The notes: a model not told the origin generated them from the sequence alone. Shown: positions 45,578-55,032, numbered from the stretch's first letter. The stretch: DNA of 64,000 nucleotides from Alphaproteobacteria bacterium (GCA_024244705.1 JAAEOK010000085.1:62001-126000), one strand, 5' to 3'. Made by a program: numbers and translations.

Positions 45578-46057
45578 ATGCAGAAAAAGACGGCGTCCTA
45601 TGGCGTAATTGGTATTCTTGCGATCGGCCTCGGTCTTGGAATGGTATTCCCCGCCGGTGCCGCCGATGACCCCGCAAATGTGATCAAGTATCGCCAGCTC
45701 CTGATGAAATCGATCGGCGCCCATATGGGATCGATCGCGATGGTCGTAAAAGGTGAGGTCAGCGCGGGGGCGGCGCCGATCGAGGACCGTGCGGCGAGTA
45801 TCGTCGTGATGTCGACGCTTATTACGTCCGTGTTTCAGGAGAATCCCGGCAATACCGCCGCGGAGACGACCGCCAAGCCGGATATCTGGACCGACTGGTC
45901 CGGGTTCGAGGGCAAGGCCAATGGTTTGCGCGATGCCGCCGAAAAATTGGTCGCAGCGGCCCAGGGCGGTGATATGGCCGCGATCGGGGCCGCCGTAGGG
46001 GTAACCGGCAAAGCCTGTGGCGCGTGTCACGACACCTATCGCGTGAAGAAGGACTAG
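45578..46057 (+). CDS. Cytochrome c'-type protein
   Basis: A 159-residue periplasmic cytochrome. ATG 45578 with GGAGA upstream gives a signal peptide (YGVIGILAIGLGLGMVFPAGA). The mature part is a four-helix bundle with one heme site near the C-terminus, CGACHDTYR, as in cytochromes c' and c-556. It probably binds small gases or acts as an electron carrier. It lies 43 bp before a diheme cytochrome. Confidence 0.88.
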   Translation: MQKKTASYGVIGILAIGLGLGMVFPAGAADDPANVIKYRQLLMKSIGAHMGSIAMVVKGEVSAGAAPIEDRAASIVVMSTLITSVFQENPGNTAAETTAKPDIWTDWSGFEGKANGLRDAAEKLVAAAQGGDMAAIGAAVGVTGKACGACHDTYRVKKD

Positions 46058-46100
46058 CCCGCGTCCGGGGATCGATGCGGTTTACTCGCCTGCGAGATCG

Positions 46101-47006
46101 ATGAGCATGACGGGGCGGCGATCGGTTGTCGTCGCCCTCCTCGCCCTTGCCGCGTTCGCATTTGCGGGGCCGGCTTTCGCTGCCGGTTCCGCCGAGCGCG
46201 GCGCCTATATATTCCAGGCCGCCGGATGCAAGGCCTGCCATACCGATGAGAAGGGCGGCGGCGGGTTGCTCGCCGGCGGGGCGCCTCTGATCACGCCTTT
46301 CGGCACATTCTATCCGCCGAACATCACCCCCGATCCGAACCACGGGATAGGAGCGTGGTCTGAGGCCGATTTCGTCACCGCGGTCACCGCAGGCGTTTCG
46401 CCCGATGGCAGCAACTACTACCCTGCGTTTCCCTACACGTCCTATACCAAAATGGCGCCGCAGGACGCGATCGACCTGTGGGCCTATATCCAGACCGTCC
46501 CGGCGGCCGACGTGCCGGATCGACCCCACGAACTCGATTTTCCGTTTTCGTGGCGGTTCCTGCTGACGTTTTGGCGCTGGCTCTATTTCGACCCCGGAGC
46601 CTTCGTTCCCGACCCCGGGCAAAGCGAGGCTTGGAATCGCGGCGCCTATCTCGTCCAGGCCCTCGCCCATTGCAGCGAATGCCATACCCCACGGGGATTT
46701 CTCGGCGGTTTCGAGAGCGACAAATATCTCGCCGGAAATCGCGATGGTCCCGAAGGCGAGCGGGTGCCGAACATCACGCCCGATCCGGAGACGGGGATTG
46801 GCGACTGGAGCACGGTCGACATTACTTTCATGCTTCGGACCGGCATCCTGCCCGATGGCGATGTCGTCGGATCGGTCATGAGCAGGGTCGTTCGCGACGA
46901 TACCAGCAAGCTTACCGATGACGACCTCAAGGCCATTGCCGCCTACCTGATGGCGGTGCCGCCGGTCGTAAACGTCATCGCAGCCGAGCCGAGCGCGACC
47001 GAGTAA
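46101..47006 (+). CDS. Diheme cytochrome c
   Basis: A 301-residue exported protein (signal RSVVVALLALAAFAFAGPAFA) with two heme sites, GCKACHTDEKGGG (about 45) and HCSECHTPRG (about 195). Each is followed by a methionine-containing segment and an NITPDP motif. It resembles the cytochrome subunits of membrane alcohol/aldehyde dehydrogenases but has two hemes, not three. No dehydrogenase gene adjoins. Confidence 0.88.
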   Translation: MSMTGRRSVVVALLALAAFAFAGPAFAAGSAERGAYIFQAAGCKACHTDEKGGGGLLAGGAPLITPFGTFYPPNITPDPNHGIGAWSEADFVTAVTAGVSPDGSNYYPAFPYTSYTKMAPQDAIDLWAYIQTVPAADVPDRPHELDFPFSWRFLLTFWRWLYFDPGAFVPDPGQSEAWNRGAYLVQALAHCSECHTPRGFLGGFESDKYLAGNRDGPEGERVPNITPDPETGIGDWSTVDITFMLRTGILPDGDVVGSVMSRVVRDDTSKLTDDDLKAIAAYLMAVPPVVNVIAAEPSATE

Positions 47007-47115
47007 AGTGCTTTCAGGTTTGGCCGAATCGCGCTAGACCGAAATTCCCACAACTTTGTATCTGACGTTCGTGTCCTCACAAGACGACGATTCGCGGTCC
47101 CGTGTGATCGCCGAC

Positions 47116-47769
47116 ATGCTAAAGACGGTGTTCGTTCCCGTCCATCGCGAGGGCTGGCCGTTCATCGGATTGTTTGTGCTGGCTTCCGTCGTATTGGCCA
47201 TCATTTACGGTCCGCTGGGCTGGCTCGGGGCGATCGCAACGGCGTGGTGCGTCTATTTCTTTCGCGATCCGGATCGCGTGCCGCCGCCCTTGGAAAAAGT
47301 CGTCCTGTCGCCGGGCGACGGTGTGGTTCAGGCTGTTGCTATGGCGGCCCCGCCGGCCGATCTCGAGCTCGGGTCCGATCCGATGCCGCGCGTCAGCGTC
47401 TTTCTCAATGTCTTCGACGTTCATGTAAACCGTGTTCCGGCCGACGGACAGGTCATCAAGACCGCCTATCATGCCGGCAAGTTCCTGAATGCCTCACTAG
47501 ACAAGGCGAGCGAGGAAAACGAGCGCATGGCCGTGTCGCTGCGCCTCCCCGACGACCGAGAGTTGGCGTTTGTCCAAATTGCCGGACTGGTTGCGCGGCG
47601 GATAAAATGCGATCTTAGCGATGGGCAATATGTCCGCGCCGGAGACCGCTATGGGATCATCCGCTTCGGCAGCCGGGTCGACCTCTATCTTCCTCCGGGG
47701 GTCACGCCGGTGGTCTCGAAAGGTCAGCGAATGATCGGTGGCGAGACGGTCGTGGCGTATCTTTCCTGA
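47116..47769 (+). CDS. psd: Phosphatidylserine decarboxylase
   Basis: A 217-residue enzyme that makes phosphatidylethanolamine. The start MLKTVFVPVHREGWPFIGLF at ATG 47116 matches the alphaproteobacterial short form; the open frame extends upstream. DRVPPPLEKVVLSPGDGVVQ, NVFDVHVNRVPADGQV and the self-cleavage site IIRFGSRVDLYLPPGV (Gly-Ser, pyruvoyl formation at Ser) are present. pssA follows after 22 bp, so the two steps of PE synthesis form one operon. Confidence 0.93.
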   Translation: MLKTVFVPVHREGWPFIGLFVLASVVLAIIYGPLGWLGAIATAWCVYFFRDPDRVPPPLEKVVLSPGDGVVQAVAMAAPPADLELGSDPMPRVSVFLNVFDVHVNRVPADGQVIKTAYHAGKFLNASLDKASEENERMAVSLRLPDDRELAFVQIAGLVARRIKCDLSDGQYVRAGDRYGIIRFGSRVDLYLPPGVTPVVSKGQRMIGGETVVAYLS

Positions 47770-47791
47770 CGCGGTGGATTGAGGAGGGCCG

Positions 47792-48652
47792 GTGACGATC
47801 GACGAAAAGAAACGAGTGATGCAGCGCCGTCCGCGTCTTCGCGACCTGCCGATCAACCGGATGATCCCCAACGTCCTGACCATCCTGGCGCTGTGCGCGG
47901 GATTGACCGCCATTCGCTTCGGATTGCAGGAACGGTGGGAGGCCGCGGTCATCGCCATCGTGGTGGCGGGAATATTCGACGGCCTCGATGGCCGTATCGC
48001 ACGGATGCTCGGCCAGACCAGCAAGTTCGGCGCCGAGCTCGATTCGCTTTCCGATATCGTCTGCTTCGGCGTCGCGCCGGCCGTCCTGGTCTTCTTTTGG
48101 AGCCTGCATGAGGCAGGCAGCGTGGGCTGGGCCGCGGTCATGCTATTCGCGGTCTGTTGTGCTTTGCGCCTGGCGCGCTTCAATACCCGTCTCGAAAAGC
48201 CGGACCGGCCGGTTTGGGCCAATCGCTTTTTCACCGGGGCACCGGCGCCGGCCGGGGCGGGCTTGGCGATTTGGCCGATGATCATGTCGTTCGGCTTTCA
48301 GTCCGAGGTGTTCCGTTCGCCGATCATCACCGGAATCGTGCTGGTCGCGGTCGCCGCCTTGATGGTCAGCCAGTTGCCGACGTTTTCGCTCAAGCACGAC
48401 CGGATTCCGCGCCACTTCGTGCTGCCGATCCTCCTTGCGGTGGGGCTGCTGGCCGGGTTTTTCGCCAGCGCTCCGTGGCTGACCCTGACCGCGGTCGGGC
48501 TCGCCTATATCGTCAGCATTCCGTTCAGTTATCGCATGTACCGGCGGTTGCGGGCGGCGAGCCAAATGATCGACGACGAGGAAGAAGACGGCGCCTTCAT
48601 CAGTGTCGGTGACGAAAGCGACGTTCACGACCGACGTGGTCCGAAGATCTAG
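47792..48652 (+). CDS. pssA: CDP-diacylglycerol-serine O-phosphatidyltransferase
   Basis: A 286-residue integral membrane enzyme that makes phosphatidylserine. It has the CDP-alcohol phosphatidyltransferase motif DGLDGRIARMLGQTSKFGAELDSLSD (about 64-89) and about seven to eight hydrophobic helices. GTG 47792 is preceded by GAGGAGG; ATG 47819 is an alternative. It acts immediately before Psd in the pathway. Confidence 0.93.
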   Translation: MTIDEKKRVMQRRPRLRDLPINRMIPNVLTILALCAGLTAIRFGLQERWEAAVIAIVVAGIFDGLDGRIARMLGQTSKFGAELDSLSDIVCFGVAPAVLVFFWSLHEAGSVGWAAVMLFAVCCALRLARFNTRLEKPDRPVWANRFFTGAPAPAGAGLAIWPMIMSFGFQSEVFRSPIITGIVLVAVAALMVSQLPTFSLKHDRIPRHFVLPILLAVGLLAGFFASAPWLTLTAVGLAYIVSIPFSYRMYRRLRAASQMIDDEEEDGAFISVGDESDVHDRRGPKI

Positions 48653-48686
48653 AGCGAATGGAGTTCCAGGGCTCCTAATCCGGTGC

Positions 48687-48832
48687 CCGCTTAGCTCGTC
48701 GCGGGGCGGTCGAAAGTTGGGTCCACCACTGGGTCGACGGGGCGCCGACCGCGATCTCTCGGGTGACGAAATCCACGTTCATCCGCAACGCCATCGGCAT
48801 CAACCCGAGGACGGTCGTTACCGTGGTCAGGT
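48687..48832 (-). pseudogene. Fragment of a second RND transporter gene (3' end)
   Basis: These 146 bp match the 3' end of the RND gene downstream: 48687-48712 equals 50092-50117, and 48713-48832 matches 50244-50363 with only a few substitutions. The 126 bp in between are missing, and the missing part is bounded by the direct repeat CGGTCG (50111-50116 and 50238-50243). It is a duplicated and then internally deleted remnant. Confidence 0.85.
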
Positions 48833-49115
48833 GCGGCGCGATCGAGGCAGACGCGCCGACCCTCTGGTCGTCTGGATGACGTCATTCCGCTCGGCGACAC
48901 CTATCGGCGAGTAATTGAGGTCCAAAGAGTTGTGATCCTGCATCGCTAATCAAACCGCGATGGGGTCGCATCAAATTGAAATCACTCTATTTTTTTCGGG
49001 TCAAGACTGGAAACCCCGTGGATCAATGGTACCACTTATGGTAACTTGGACTGAATAGTCTTGGTGTGACGCAACGAGCACGGTGTCCTTCGGATAACAC
49101 CAAAGGGAGGCCAGA
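48833..49115. other. Non-coding stretch in a decayed region
   Basis: This stretch holds no ORF that I can support. It is less GC-rich than its surroundings, with a run of T at about 48990-48996, and ends with the GGGAGG ribosome site of the DUF1090 gene. It lies between two copies of the RND 3' end. Confidence 0.5.
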
Positions 49116-49565
49116 ATGAATTTGGGGAAATTGATACCTATCGCATCGGCGGCACTTTTTTTCTCCGGCCCTAGTATTGCGTCGATGGATCGATGTATGG
49201 ATTTGACCGGCTGTGAAAGAAGAATGTGTATTCTCGAGGTGCAAAGAGAGTACGCACAACAATATGGCAATCAATATCGGGATGCCGGCCTGCAATAGGC
49301 GTTGTCAGCCGTGAATCAGTATTGTGATGACGGCGATTTGAGGGATCAACAGGAAGAAAAAATCGCGGAACGAGGGCGTGCTGTTTGGTTCTATCAAGAC
49401 GAGGTTGAAGCAGCCGAAGCTAATCTAACCGCAGTGAAAGCGAGTGGAAATGAAAAAGAGATAAGAAAAGCGGAAAAGAATTTAGAAAAAACCCAGGGCA
49501 AACTTCAAAAAGCAAAAGAAAAATTGGAAAAAGACATAGAAAAATACTCTAGCATTTGGCAGTAA
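49116..49565 (+). pseudogene. DUF1090 (YqjC-like) gene with in-frame TAG
   Basis: One frame of 150 codons split by TAG at 49296-49298. Before it: a signal peptide and DRCMDLTGCERRMCILEVQREYAQQYGNQYRDAGLQ. After it: ALSAVNQYCDDGDLRDQQEEKIAERGRAVWFYQDEVEAAEANLTAVKASGNEKEIRKAEKNLEKTQ. Together they match DUF1090 periplasmic coiled-coil proteins (paired cysteines, GL-x-x-AL-x-V-x-x-C-x-D, heptads). A GGGAGG site precedes ATG 49116. The DNA is A-rich, unlike the region, which points to transfer. It is probably a nonsense mutant. Confidence 0.75.
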
Positions 49566-49724
49566 TTTGATTGCCTGGAATCTGACGCAAACCGAATACG
49601 TTCCATCACGCTCTTGTAAGCCCGCGGATGACGAGACGGATGCTCGCGACGGTGGTTCAAGGCTCGGCGGTGGCATCGTGGCTCGACGCGCACCCACCGC
49701 CAGGTGACGGTTGAGGGGATGCCA

Positions 49725-49930
49725 GTATTATCGACGCGCCGCCGGTATAAATTCCGCTGCGCTATTGCGTAAGGTGGAAATACCCGCCGCAACATCCGCA
49801 ATTGGCCGTCGATGGCGCCATATTGTACAGGGTGTTCACTGCATTTCGCTCGGCCGCCGTCGGCGGTCGACCCCGCGCCGACTGGGTCGGGTATGTGCGG
49901 CGGCGCTGGCGCCCATTCTTCGTAGGTCAT
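49725..49930 (-). pseudogene. IS5-family transposase relic, N-terminal part
   Basis: Read from ATG 49930: TYEEWAPAPPHIPDP in one frame, then GRPPTAAERNAVNTLYNMA in the next frame, then VFPPYAIAQRNLYRRRVDNTG back in the first. This is the order of conserved blocks of IS5/IS1031-type transposases (EEW...PHIP, GRP-x-T...R-x-V(V/L)NA-x-x-Y, FPP...V-x-x-x-(F/Y)-x-x-W). At least two frameshifts and the missing catalytic part show that it is dead. Confidence 0.6.
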
Positions 49931-50094
49931 ATCACTTGCGACGGGCGGGCCTAAATAGTCTCACTCGGCATGGGCGGTCCCGAGCCCTATCTTGCGTCCG
50001 CCTCGCTATCTGGGCGCATGGAAGGAACCGCAGTCAGCAGATTCCACTCAATTCATCTGCGGTCGGATTCTAAAGCCGTACGCCTGGTGGCCGC

Positions 50095-53000
50095 TTAGCT
50101 CGTCGCGGGGCGGTCGCGGCCGATCCTGCGCCGACGCCGGTCTTGCCGCCATTCCGCGACATTGGTGCGGAGCATCAGCGCGGACGGGGTCACGATCAAC
50201 GTCAGCACGGTGGCGAAGCTTAGGCCGAACACAATGGCGGTCGAGAGTTGGGTCCACCATTGGGTCGACGGGGCGCCGATCGCGACCTCTCGGGTAGCGA
50301 AGTCCACGTTCATCCGCAACACCATCGGCATCAACCCGAGGACGGTCGTTACCGTGGTCAGGAGAACCGGCCTGAGGCGCTGTGCGCCGGTGCGCAAGAT
50401 CGCCTGACGGGCGGACGAGGTTCCGTGTTTGAGGCGGTCGAAAGTATCGATCAGGACGATGTTGTTGTTGACCACGATCCCGGCCAGCGCAATAACCCCG
50501 ACCCCAGACATGACGATGCCGAACGGCTCGCCGATAACCATCAGCCCAATCATCACGCCGATGGTCGACATGACGACCGCGGTCAGGATGAGGAACGCGC
50601 TGTAGAACGAATTGAATTGGGTCACCAGAATTATCGCCATGATAAACAGGGCGATGCCGAAGGCTTTCAGGAGGAAGTCCTGCGCTTCTTTCTGCTCTTC
50701 GTCTTCGCCCTTGAACGCGATGTCGACCCGGGGGTCGATGTCGACGGTTTCGAGCCAAGCCTGGATTTCCTTGAGCTTGGTGTCCGCGAGAACGCCTTCG
50801 CGCACATCCGATTTGACCGTCAGCACGCGGTGGCCGTCGATGCGATTGATTGTGCCGACCTTCGGTTGGGCGGTCCGCGTTACGAAATTGCTGATCGGCA
50901 CCAAACCGGATTCGGTGGCGACGCGGATCTGGTCGAGCTGGTCCATGGTCCGGTACGCTTCGGGATAGCGCACCACGATATCGATCTCATCGCGGCTGTC
51001 GTCGGGCCGATAGGTACTGATTTCGAAACCGTTGGTGACCAACTTGATCGAGTCGCCGATTGTCGTGACGTCGGCGCCGAATTTTGCCGCCTGCGACCGG
51101 TCGACGGCGATCTCCCACTCGATTCCGGGTATCGGGCGGCTGTCCTCGATGTTGGTCAGGCCGGACATCTCATCGAGTCGTGCGCGGATGAGGCCGACGG
51201 TGTCGTCGAGCAATTCCGTGTCGCGTCCGCTGACCTCGATCTGGATCGCCTTGCCCACCGGGGGGCCCGCTTCTTCCTCCCGGGTTTCGACGGAAATTCC
51301 CGCGATACCGGCGGTTTCCGAAAGTATCTCATCGAGGATCTGGACGGCCGGCCGGCGCTGATCCCAGGGAACGAATTGTAACTGGATAACTCCGATAATG
51401 TCCTCGGCATCCTCCGACGGGCCTTCGCTTTGTCCGGTCGTCGCGTAGATCGTTTCGATCTCGCCATGCTCGCGGTTGAGGTTCAGGACGACGACCTCGA
51501 CTTCGCGCACCAATCCGTCTTGCTCGTCGATCGACAGATTGCCGCGCGCATGGATTTGCAAAGCCGCCCGCTCCGGTTCGACGTTGGGGAAAAATTCGAT
51601 GCCGTGGCCAAATTTCGCATAGGCCCATTGCACGCCGATCAGGACAAGCGCGGCCGCGATCAGAATCTTGCCGGGGTGATCCAGGGCACGGTCGAGCAAC
51701 CGCAGATATCGCCCCGTCAATCCCCGTACCTTGGCAAGGTCGGCGTCGCCATCGGCCGCCAACGCCTTCATCGTGTCTTCGTCAACGGCGCCGCCGGGCC
51801 GGCCCATGATCGATCCCAGCGTCGGCACGAAAATCAACGCCATCAAGAGGGAGGCCGACAGCGTCGCGATCAGCGTGATCGGCAAGAATTTCATGAACTC
51901 GCCGACCACGCCCGGCCAGAACAGGAGTGGCAGGAAAGCGGCCAAAGTGGTGGCGGTCGACGCCGTGATCGGCCATGCCATACGTTTGGCCGCCAACCCG
52001 TAAGCCTCGCGCCGATCGACGCCCTCGGTCATCTTGCGGTCGGCGTATTCGGTGACGACGATCGCACCGTCGACCAGCATACCGACAGCAAGGATGAGGC
52101 TGAAAAGGACGACGATGTTAATGGTCAAACCCATCACCGAAAGCAGCAGGATAGCGGCCAGAAACGAGCCCGGTACGGCGATGCCGACGAGGGTTGCGGT
52201 GCGCAGGCCGAGCGCGGCGACGACCACGATCATCACCAGCAGCACCGCGCTGATGACATTGTTCTGGAGGTCGCGCAGCATGTCGCGGATCTGCGTCGAG
52301 CGGTCCTGGGAATAGCTGATATCGATGACATCGGGCCAGTTCCCGCGCTCATCCTCGACCGCGGCACGAACCAACTCGATGGTTTCAATGATGTTTTCGC
52401 CGGTCCGCTTGGAGACCGCGAGCGTCACCGCATTCTGCCCGTTGAGGCGTGAATAGCCCTCGGCGTCCTCGTAACCGCGCCGCGCGGTGGCGATATCCTG
52501 AAGCGTGACGGCCGCATCGCCGTTGACCTTGATCGGCATGTCCAATATTTGCCGGACGTCCTCGAACAGGCCCGGCACCTTGATCGCAAAGCGCCCGTGG
52601 CCGGTATCGAGGTTGCCGGCCGCAATGAGCCGGTTGCTGCGATCCACCGCACCGGTAATTTCCCCTTCCGACAGGCCGTAGCTTTCGACCAGCAGCGGAT
52701 CGATGATGATCTCGACTTGCTCCTCGCGATCGCCGGGAATGGTCGCCTCGAGCACGCTCGAGATCGTCTCCAGGCGGTCCTGAAGCTCTCTTGCGAGGCG
52801 GCGCAAGGTTCGCTCGGGCACTTCGCCGGAGAGGGTCACGAGAATGATCGGGAACAGGCTGAAATTGACTTCGTTGACGGTCGGTTCCTCGGCCTCCTCG
52901 GGGAGGTCCGGTTCCGCGTCGTCGACTTTTTCGCGGACGTCGTCGAGCGCGGCATCGACGTCGAACCCGGCCTCGAATTCGAGGATCACGTTGGCGCCAC

Positions 53001-53262
53001 CCTGATAGGCGTTGGAGCGCATCTCCTTGACGCCTTCCACGGTGCGAAGTTCCTGTTCCAGCGGCCGGATTAGAAGACGCTCGGAGTCCTCCGGCGAGAT
53101 GCCGGTCAGCGTCGCCGAGACGTAGATGATCGGAATGTTGATATCGGGATCGGATTCCTTGGGAATCTCGATATAGGCCACGGTTCCCGATACGAGAATC
53201 AGAAACAGACCGGCGAGAACCGTCCGCGATCGGCTCAGCGCGGCGTCGATGATTGCATTCAT
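50095..53262 (-). CDS. RND efflux transporter, inner-membrane pump
   Basis: A 1055-residue AcrB/HAE-1-class transporter. The N-terminal helix (VLAGLFLILVSGTVAYIEIPKESDPDINIP), two large periplasmic loops and 12 transmembrane helices are visible. In TM4 the proton-relay region reads LAVGMLVDGAIVVTEYADR, with a single Asp where AcrB has Asp-Asp. The second half contains LLKAFGIALFIMAIILVTQFNSFYSAFLILTAVVMSTIGVMIGL. It overlaps the adaptor gene by 4 bp (ATGA). Substrates are unknown; the PadR regulator suggests induction by a phenolic or lipophilic compound. Confidence 0.93.
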   Translation of the reverse strand: MNAIIDAALSRSRTVLAGLFLILVSGTVAYIEIPKESDPDINIPIIYVSATLTGISPEDSERLLIRPLEQELRTVEGVKEMRSNAYQGGANVILEFEAGFDVDAALDDVREKVDDAEPDLPEEAEEPTVNEVNFSLFPIILVTLSGEVPERTLRRLARELQDRLETISSVLEATIPGDREEQVEIIIDPLLVESYGLSEGEITGAVDRSNRLIAAGNLDTGHGRFAIKVPGLFEDVRQILDMPIKVNGDAAVTLQDIATARRGYEDAEGYSRLNGQNAVTLAVSKRTGENIIETIELVRAAVEDERGNWPDVIDISYSQDRSTQIRDMLRDLQNNVISAVLLVMIVVVAALGLRTATLVGIAVPGSFLAAILLLSVMGLTINIVVLFSLILAVGMLVDGAIVVTEYADRKMTEGVDRREAYGLAAKRMAWPITASTATTLAAFLPLLFWPGVVGEFMKFLPITLIATLSASLLMALIFVPTLGSIMGRPGGAVDEDTMKALAADGDADLAKVRGLTGRYLRLLDRALDHPGKILIAAALVLIGVQWAYAKFGHGIEFFPNVEPERAALQIHARGNLSIDEQDGLVREVEVVVLNLNREHGEIETIYATTGQSEGPSEDAEDIIGVIQLQFVPWDQRRPAVQILDEILSETAGIAGISVETREEEAGPPVGKAIQIEVSGRDTELLDDTVGLIRARLDEMSGLTNIEDSRPIPGIEWEIAVDRSQAAKFGADVTTIGDSIKLVTNGFEISTYRPDDSRDEIDIVVRYPEAYRTMDQLDQIRVATESGLVPISNFVTRTAQPKVGTINRIDGHRVLTVKSDVREGVLADTKLKEIQAWLETVDIDPRVDIAFKGEDEEQKEAQDFLLKAFGIALFIMAIILVTQFNSFYSAFLILTAVVMSTIGVMIGLMVIGEPFGIVMSGVGVIALAGIVVNNNIVLIDTFDRLKHGTSSARQAILRTGAQRLRPVLLTTVTTVLGLMPMVLRMNVDFATREVAIGAPSTQWWTQLSTAIVFGLSFATVLTLIVTPSALMLRTNVAEWRQDRRRRRIGRDRPATS

Positions 53263-54368
53263 TGCGCGGCTGCGGCCGGGACGTAGACCGGTTCGACGAC
53301 TTGGTCCGGCTTGACGAATTCCTGACCGACGGTAATCAGGTCGATCGTATCGGGAAGTCCCGCCAGCCAGATACCGTCCGTCTGGTCGGAAGCGATTTCG
53401 ACGATATGAAATTCGACAATATTATCGCCGTTCACCGTCTTGATGCCGACATTGCCGAGATCGTCGAGCGTCAGAACCGCTGGCGACACAAGATGTGCGC
53501 GGACCTGATCAATGGAGAGCCGCACTTCCGTCGACACCCCGTCGGCCAGCTTCAGATCCTGGTTCAGCACCTCGATCTCAACGCGGAAGGTGCGGGTTTC
53601 GGCATCCGCGGAGGCGCCGACATAGGTCACAAAGCCTTCGACCTCCTGACCCGAGAGAAGCCGTGCCGTGGCGACGTCGCCACGCTCGACCTGGCCGATA
53701 TCGCGTTCCGAGACCTGTGCCACGACATACAGGGGGTCGAGGTCCATGACCTGGGCCACCGGATCGCCGACATCGAGGAAATCGCCGGTCTCGACGTAGC
53801 GCCGCTCGAGGACCCCGTCGAAGGGCGCTTCGATCGTGACGTCCTCGAGATCGACCTCGATCGACTTCAGTGCCGCTCGCGCGGCATCGAGCAAGGCTCG
53901 GGTTTCGGCGAGCCGAGTCTCGGCGGTAAAACCCTTCTTGGCGAGTTTCGAGGCGGCGGCGAAATCGACTTCACGCTGGCGAACCAGCGCCCGCGCCTCG
54001 GCGAGGCGCGCATCACGATGGTCACGCGCCAATTCGATGATGACCTGGCCCTCTTTGACCCGGCTGCCTTCCTTCGCGGTGATGGTTTCGACGACACTGC
54101 TGGTCTCGGCCTTGAGCTCGACCGAACGCGAGGCCTCGGTTTGGCCGCGCAACACCAGTTCCTGTTTGTGGGTTTCGGCGACGAGTCGGCGGACCCGGAC
54201 CTTGACCGCCGGTTTCTTCGTCTCCGCCGCTAATTCGTTGGCCGCCGGCGCGGTCGCCGGACTTTCCGAGCCGCCGATGACGCCCGACAAAATCCAAGTT
54301 GCGGCAACCAATGCGAGTACGCCCGCGATCAGGTACGACGTCGGCAACTTCGCCTTTCCAGCCTGCAT
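53259..54368 (-). CDS. RND periplasmic adaptor (HlyD/MFP family)
   Basis: A 369-residue membrane-fusion protein. It has an N-terminal anchor (YLIAGVLALVAATWILSGVIG), a lipoyl half-motif (SRSVELKAETSSVVETITAKEGSRVKEGQVIIEL), a coiled-coil hairpin (AEARALVRQREVDFAAASKLAKKGFTAETRLAETRALLDAARAAL) and the second lipoyl half (IEAPFDGVLERRYVETGDFLDVGDPV). It links the RND pump to an outer-membrane channel that is not encoded here. Confidence 0.93.
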   Translation of the reverse strand: MQAGKAKLPTSYLIAGVLALVAATWILSGVIGGSESPATAPAANELAAETKKPAVKVRVRRLVAETHKQELVLRGQTEASRSVELKAETSSVVETITAKEGSRVKEGQVIIELARDHRDARLAEARALVRQREVDFAAASKLAKKGFTAETRLAETRALLDAARAALKSIEVDLEDVTIEAPFDGVLERRYVETGDFLDVGDPVAQVMDLDPLYVVAQVSERDIGQVERGDVATARLLSGQEVEGFVTYVGASADAETRTFRVEIEVLNQDLKLADGVSTEVRLSIDQVRAHLVSPAVLTLDDLGNVGIKTVNGDNIVEFHIVEIASDQTDGIWLAGLPDTIDLITVGQEFVKPDQVVEPVYVPAAAAQ

Positions 54369-54389
54369 CTTCGTCTTTCCGTGTTGCTG

Positions 54390-54962
54390 CTATTCCGCTG
54401 CGGATACAGCGGGCTCGGTTTCCTTGGCGCCCAATTCCGCGCGCGAGGCCTGATCAATCAGAATGTGCTTGTTTTCTTCCATGTAGGTGGCGATTGCGCG
54501 ATAGAGCGCAAGTCCATAACCGTGAACGAATTGCCTGCAGGGGTCGCCGGTCTTGCCGCAGTCGTTGGATTCCATACGCGCGACCTGGGCTTTGATTTCG
54601 GCGATTCGGTCATCGACGACACGCTCGACATGCCGCGACGGCAGCAGGTCGGCAAAAAATAGGAAAAACAAGAACTCCGAGCGCAACTTGTCGCGCGTGA
54701 GCGGTTCCATGAGCGAATTGGTAAACGCCAGTCGGCCTTCCTCGGTGATCGAATAAACCTTCTTGTCCGGCCGCTTTTCCTGAGATTCGGCGCGGCACGA
54801 AACCAGACCCTCCTCGGCCAGCCGGTTGAGGGCGGGATAGATCGATCCGTAGCCGACATCGAAGAAGTGGTGGAACGGCCCTTCCTCGAAGGCTTTGCGA
54901 ATTTCGTATCCGGAGGCCTCGCGGTGGGTGAGAATCCCGAGGCACAGGGTCTTGGCGTCCAT
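54390..54962 (-). CDS. PadR-family transcriptional regulator
   Basis: A 190-residue regulator with a PadR winged helix (TLCLGILTHREASGYEIRKAFEEG...GYGSIYPALNRLAEEGLVSCR...DKKVYSITEEGRLAF) and a C-terminal dimerisation region with VARMESNDCGKTGDPC. ATG 54962 has GGAGG 5 nt upstream. It is the first gene of the RND operon and probably represses it through the upstream palindromes. Confidence 0.92.
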   Translation of the reverse strand: MDAKTLCLGILTHREASGYEIRKAFEEGPFHHFFDVGYGSIYPALNRLAEEGLVSCRAESQEKRPDKKVYSITEEGRLAFTNSLMEPLTRDKLRSEFLFFLFFADLLPSRHVERVVDDRIAEIKAQVARMESNDCGKTGDPCRQFVHGYGLALYRAIATYMEENKHILIDQASRAELGAKETEPAVSAAE

Positions 54963-54981
54963 GGCAACCTCCACGGACGCC

Positions 54982-55032
54982 TATATACCTAACCGTTATA
55001 TACTGTCAAGATATATATCGAACCAATATATC
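54982..55032. promoter_or_regulatory. Two palindromes upstream of padR
   Basis: TATATA-N9-TATATA (54982-55002) and GATATAT-N9-ATATATC (55010-55032) share the same 9-bp spacer and A+T-rich arms. They lie 20-70 bp before the padR start and overlap the end of the methyltransferase gene. They are likely PadR operators and a promoter region. Confidence 0.6.

Noticed and set aside
48603-48914. 103-residue plus-strand ORF after pssA
   Set aside because: It overlaps the RND fragment in antisense and has no domain; the matching DNA is coding on the other strand.
49711-50073. 120-residue plus-strand ORF
   Set aside because: It runs antisense to the IS5-type transposase relic and has no recognisable features.
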